From contig CAVNZM010000002.1 in NCBI GenBank assembly GCA_963693365.1, positions 8,122,001 to 8,186,000 on the forward strand: a DNA stretch of 64,000 nucleotides. Direction: 5' to 3'. The translations under genes and the position numbers were made by a program. Source of the DNA: Amoebidium appalachense (lineage: Eukaryota; Ichthyosporea). How positions within the stretch are numbered: position 1 is the first letter of the stretch; each line of letters opens with the position of its first letter. A model generated the notes under the pieces. That model was not told the DNA's origin. It was given only the letters and a program-made list of their open reading frames with translations, and did not search any database. This document shows, piece after piece, positions 60,565-64,000 of the stretch.

Positions 60565-61126
60565 TCACGAGTTATCCAGTAACAAGTGCATACTGAGATA
60601 CCTGAGCACTGTGTGAAAATCATATAAATACTCAATGTGACGACCAACAGAATTCAACAAAAAGTCTGAAGTGGTCACATTAATTGCCAGCCAGTGTGGC
60701 AGACACCCGTAGGGAAAGAGGTAAAACGCGACATAAAAACTCACACCTATCAACATGCTTGCGATTAAAAGGTTCAGCACAAAAGTGGCACCAGCGGCAT
60801 TGAAAACAAAAATTACAACGCCACTGCACAACTTCCCAGGCAATATCAACATCAGAGCACCATACAGACTTATCTACTAGGGTGGTATCCATACGTACAG
60901 CAGGAGAAATGTATCCTGCCAAAGCTCCCAAAAAGCGATAATGATCAGTACGGTGTTGTCTAAGGAACATAACACATGCCGACTGAGTTTGACCTTTGAT
61001 TTCTCTATCAGAACGAGAAAGAAACTTATACTGCGTATGGTAATAACCCGAAAAGGCAGAAAAAACAGGAAGAGAAAAGAAAGAGGGAGTGAGATAGCGA
61101 GAAATATGTTGCCCACCTGCAGGCAC
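60565..61126 (-). CDS. Unassigned reading frames with hydrophobic segments
   Basis: Two overlapping minus-strand frames, 61126-60680 (148 codons) and 60852-60565 (95 codons). The latter has two hydrophobic stretches (GVVIFVFNAAGATFVLNLLI and ASMLIGVSFYVAFYLFPYG) that could span a membrane. A third frame (61116-60877) is also hydrophobic (ISLPLSFLFLFFLPF). The region is unique and repeat-free. No family recognised, and no convincing splice pair links the frames. Confidence 0.22.
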
Positions 61127-61377
61127 TCAGTGCATGCGCACGTGGAAAGTTAGTTGCGCATGCCTGCCCATGCATATCATATATAAAGGGGGTTACCAAA
61201 CAGTTCTGTAAAATAAGTAAAACAACAAGATAATAATAATTATAAAAAATTTCAAGTAATTTAGAACATATTGCACTTGGTGGTTTTTAGCTACATGTTT
61301 TTGGAGGACCACAAGTAAATTTGGTACTTCGGCAATGGCAATCTCTCCCTAGACTGATAACACAGTGTGGCAAGAAA

Positions 61378-61412
<35 letters not shown>

Positions 61413-61543
61413 ATGAAAGGGAAAAGGGTCATAACATTTGGCAGATCCGGCAACTGCAGGATTGGGGGGGGGGGGGGGGGAGCGTGAGGCGGGGGGGGCA
61501 GGGGGGGGGGGGGGGGGAAGCGTGAGGGGGGGGGGGGGAGGGA

Positions 61544-61575
<32 letters not shown>

Positions 61576-61932
61576 GGGGAGAGAGGGGAGGGAGGTAACA
61601 ACCACACAACCCAACATCAATAACTATCTCGTTATGTTTTGGCGCCGGCGACAGCCGGCGCACAGACCTACTTGTATCTATCAATAAGTGCAACCTGTTA
61701 GCTAACGTATTAGAACCGGAGGTTATTGGCGGTTTTATTCTCTTTTCTTCCTCTCTTCCTCAATATATCCGCTTTAAGATGACTATCCTAGATCACCTTA
61801 TTAATGCTGCACAGTATGATATTGTGATCCGGTGCCTTAACTTTCTTTCGGAGCTACCGATGCTAGCCTCTGCTTACCCATAATAGCCTATGTAATAGGG
61901 GTGTCACATACTACGATGGCGCTCATTATTGC
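61127..61932. other. Unique AT-rich sequence with poly(G) tracts
   Basis: Poly(G) at 61379-61408 and several between 61465 and 61569. 61620-61932 is unique and downstream of the LINE-like frame; it contains CCGGCGACAGCCGGCGC, a short GC-rich palindrome at about 61645. No gene or reverse transcriptase domain was found, so the LINE lacks its 3' half. Confidence 0.5.
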
Positions 61933-63085
61933 CTAGCATGTACATATGTCACTGGCTGCATGTGATTGGCTGCGCTGGAAAACGCAGTAGGCACGCGTCG
62001 AATGTGGCTGGGCCTCCGGCAGTGTAAAGTGTGTAAACCCCACAATAAGTTTCTGAGCAGGGGTCCTATCTTTAAACAGTTCCGAGAAATACTTATCAGA
62101 GTCTATGAGGGGGTCTCCAGTGGCATCACCTATTAAAAAATAAAATAAAAAAAATAATACGAGCAGGGGGGCCAAATCGATTCATACTAGCAAGCCGGTG
62201 CAAGCTTTCCTTTTGAGACAGGGGCTCACCTAGTCTAGCGGGAGTGGTGTTTGGTAACAAGAGAGCATCGGGATATTCCTTCCTACCACCACCAGCATAA
62301 TCACCGAGATCTATTAAATCATCAACAATAAAGTCAGTGCATGTATCTAGTACGAGATGTGAATCTGGTCTGGCTTGTGCAGATTCTAATAGGCACATAT
62401 ATATAGGGTGTTTCGTTGCATAGCATACACATACATCAACTCTACCCCACTGTGACTTGAGCTGGGATAGACGGAGGCGAAAGGTGGGAGGAGGAGGGGG
62501 GAGCAGATCAAGGGAGATCTTAGGTAGGAAAATAGAGAGGTTAGGAGGGAGAGAGAGTTTTGACATGGTTGATGGCCGCAAAGTGTGACTTTGGACACAC
62601 CTTGCTAAAGGGATAGCGCGCTCCGGGGGCTTAGATGGGTACCCGACACTCACTTGCAGTGTGTCTGTGTGGTGGAGTCGCGTGTTAAAATCACCTAAAA
62701 TAACAGTGGACATTGGTAACTGTGACAACTCGTGAGTCAATTCGGCAACCGACATAGATGGTGGGTAATATACAAAAGTAAAAACATTAGAAAGAAACTC
62801 TATAGAAACCGAGAATACCGTTTTTGCTACCGGTTTGCACTTCACTCTCACGTGTGGCGCGGCAAGTACAATAATGCCTCGGTTTTTCGCGTAACCGGGG
62901 TGTGTGGATGTGTCGACCAATGTAGAGTTGAATTTGTGGTGGTTTTTAAACTGTGTTTCGCAAATCACTGTAAACGTGTGGTTGTTTGTCTGTTGTTGTA
63001 TGTAGCTGATTTTATCGTCGAGTGTCCCGGGGGGAGGCCCTTTTGGGGGCCCAGTGTCCGAGCATTCCAGAAGAAGAAGGATAAA
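61933..63085 (-). mobile_element. LINE-like ORF2, endonuclease part (degenerate)
   Basis: Open frame 63085-62161, then a possible 31-base intron (62160-62130), then 62129-61933 (TAG). It carries an apurinic-type endonuclease (EEP superfamily) N-terminal half: LDDKISYIQQQT, ICETQFKN (the metal-binding Glu), YAKNRGIIVLAAP, and VILGDFNTRL with the catalytic Asp and Asn. The C-terminal half is not convincing: no SDH motif was seen and a proline-rich LLPPPPPTF stretch intervenes. No reverse transcriptase follows. There is no ATG before codon 62968, although homologous-looking sequence begins upstream of it. Same frame as ORF1, separated by one TAA. Confidence 0.55.
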
Positions 63086-63811
63086 TTAGTCATCGGTTTG
63101 GTCCGACGCCTGTGGGGTTGGTTCCCACTTGTCGCTTACGGGGTCGTATGCACGACCTTCCGCCAGCGCGAACAGTTCGCAGAAGAGCTCGATTTCCATC
63201 TCGCATCGGCGTTTGCGCTCGAGTAGTTTCTCACCAGAAAACATTGGTTCCTTCGTGTCCGTGTCTATCACGCTCGTAGCATCGTTTTCCAACTCTGCGA
63301 GGAACTCTTTTGCCTTGCTGATGCGTACACGACAGCGTGTGGCGCACGCATTCTTAGCAGACACTTTACGTTCTTTGTCTGCTTTCTGAATGTTTTCCGG
63401 CGTGCATGGGTCGTAGCTTGGGAGGTGGGTGAAGAAGCTTTCAAGCCCCTTTGTCGCGTCACGGATGAACGCACGGTTATAGTCGCCCCGTACTGCTACT
63501 TCCAGCACGTCGTATCCAATGAAGGACATTCAAAGGATGCGAGAGCACCGGAAGCCGAAAGCCTTGAAGATGGACCACATGGCCCTGTGTGGGCGTCTGC
63601 CGTGCTTGACTTTGAAATACACCCTCTCGTATTTGGGTGGGATGTTGATGTTACCGTTTGCTTGGGTGTTCCCCTTAGCCGGCGGTTTGGAGGGGAGTTG
63701 CGGCGGTACTCGTTGCCTGCAAGAATGCTGGCATATGTTTCCTTGGCGGAGCTCGGGTGTTTTTGGCCGCTGTCGCAAACAGGTGTTTGCGCTATAGGTT
63801 TGCGTCATCAA
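63086..63811 (-). mobile_element. LINE-like ORF1 (gag-like), split by an in-frame TGA
   Basis: 63808-63530 encodes a frame ending YFKVKHGRRPHRAMWSIFKA and GFRCSRIL; TGA follows, and the same frame resumes at once with MSFIGYDVLEVAVRGDYNRAF to DQTDD-TAA. Text before and after the stop fits one domain: in the LINE ORF1 proteins I recall from early-diverging fungi, an SRILD-(x)10-LLIHNDY-like segment runs straight through this point. So the TGA probably replaced a sense codon. Lys/Arg-rich heptads (KEFLAELENDA, KLLERKRRCEMEIELFCEL) suggest a coiled coil. Assignment is by pattern memory, moderate. Confidence 0.45.
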
Positions 63812-63874
63812 TCCGTGGCTCCGGTGACGTCATATGCATCATTTCATTCGGCCACCCGGTCAGGGCACCTTGCA

Positions 63875-63908
63875 ACCACGGCCCTCTGAACACAGTGTCA
63901 GAGGGCCG
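63875..63908. other. Perfect 13-bp inverted repeat
   Basis: CACGGCCCTCTGA, an 8-base loop, then TCAGAGGGCCGTG. It lies about 65 bases upstream of the LINE-like ORF1 start, where it could be a 5' untranslated structure. It is followed by unique sequence and poly(C) at 63961-63997. Confidence 0.7.
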
Positions 63909-63959
63909 TGCTTGCAACCCAGCTTTTCTCTGCCTTCGCAATTCTAACCAACTTCGTCC

Positions 63960-64000
<41 letters not shown>

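Overview
This is a nuclear genomic window from an intron-rich eukaryote, probably a protist; I cannot place it more narrowly. The evidence is multi-exon genes with GT-AG introns whose exon phases can be checked against each other, a two-DNA-binding-domain E2F gene, a TTI2 gene, a BTB/WD40 gene, LINE-like and Penelope-like retroelement fragments, and no bacterial or organellar signals. The non-coding sequence is dominated by very long (GT)n/(CA)n, (CT)n and above all poly(C)/poly(G) tracts. These create hundreds of spurious VCVCV, THTH, RERE, PPPP and GGGG reading frames, which I left out.

Layout. 2-1039 (+): 3' end of a sugar-porter MFS transporter. 3277-6773 (-): five-exon DJ-1/PfpI gene, completely reconstructed. 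6774-8039: divergent promoter with CCAAT boxes and three E2F-type sites. 8040-22573 (+): atypical E2F (E2F7/8 or DEL type) in about 12-13 exons; its introns carry a reverse transcriptase fragment (12070-12894), a full-length 840-bp dispersed element (14223-15066) and several smaller relatives. 25435-31742 (-): coiled coil + BTB/T1 + WD40 gene. 33814-34526 (-): 3' end of an unidentified gene. 35585-37250 (-): disrupted F-box/LRR gene. About 38100-39003 (-): unidentified gene with an E2F palindrome upstream. 40122-42582 (+): small gene with an ORC6-like exon. 43108-45640: 245-254-bp tandem array with a second, 452-bp tandem array inside it. 46124-60046 (-): TTI2-like gene of at least 14 exons; thirteen of them join in phase to 472 codons. 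60047-61932: kinase-like fragment, a perfect hairpin and an unassigned membrane-type reading frame. 61933-63811 (-): decayed LINE-like element with gag-like ORF1 and an endonuclease.

The most distinctive signal is a set of dispersed repeats, called here Rep-A and Rep-B. They share a roughly 130-bp tail ending in a motif like TACTTCGTACT..TG.NACGCATTCAAAC followed directly by poly(C). The poly(C) end is conserved and the opposite end is variably truncated, as expected of retroposons, but with poly(C) where a poly(A) tail would normally be. Many of the poly(C)/poly(G) tracts are therefore probably retroposon tails. Others serve as pyrimidine tracts directly before 3' splice sites, and (GT)n runs often begin exactly at 5' splice sites.

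Functional links: the E2F gene, the E2F sites in its own promoter and at 39157, and the possible ORC6 gene suggest a cell-cycle circuit. TTI2 works in PIKK (ATM/ATR/TOR) maturation. DJ-1 shares the E2F promoter region. Two single-base homopolymer frameshifts in otherwise intact E2F exons suggest sequencing or assembly errors in homopolymers.
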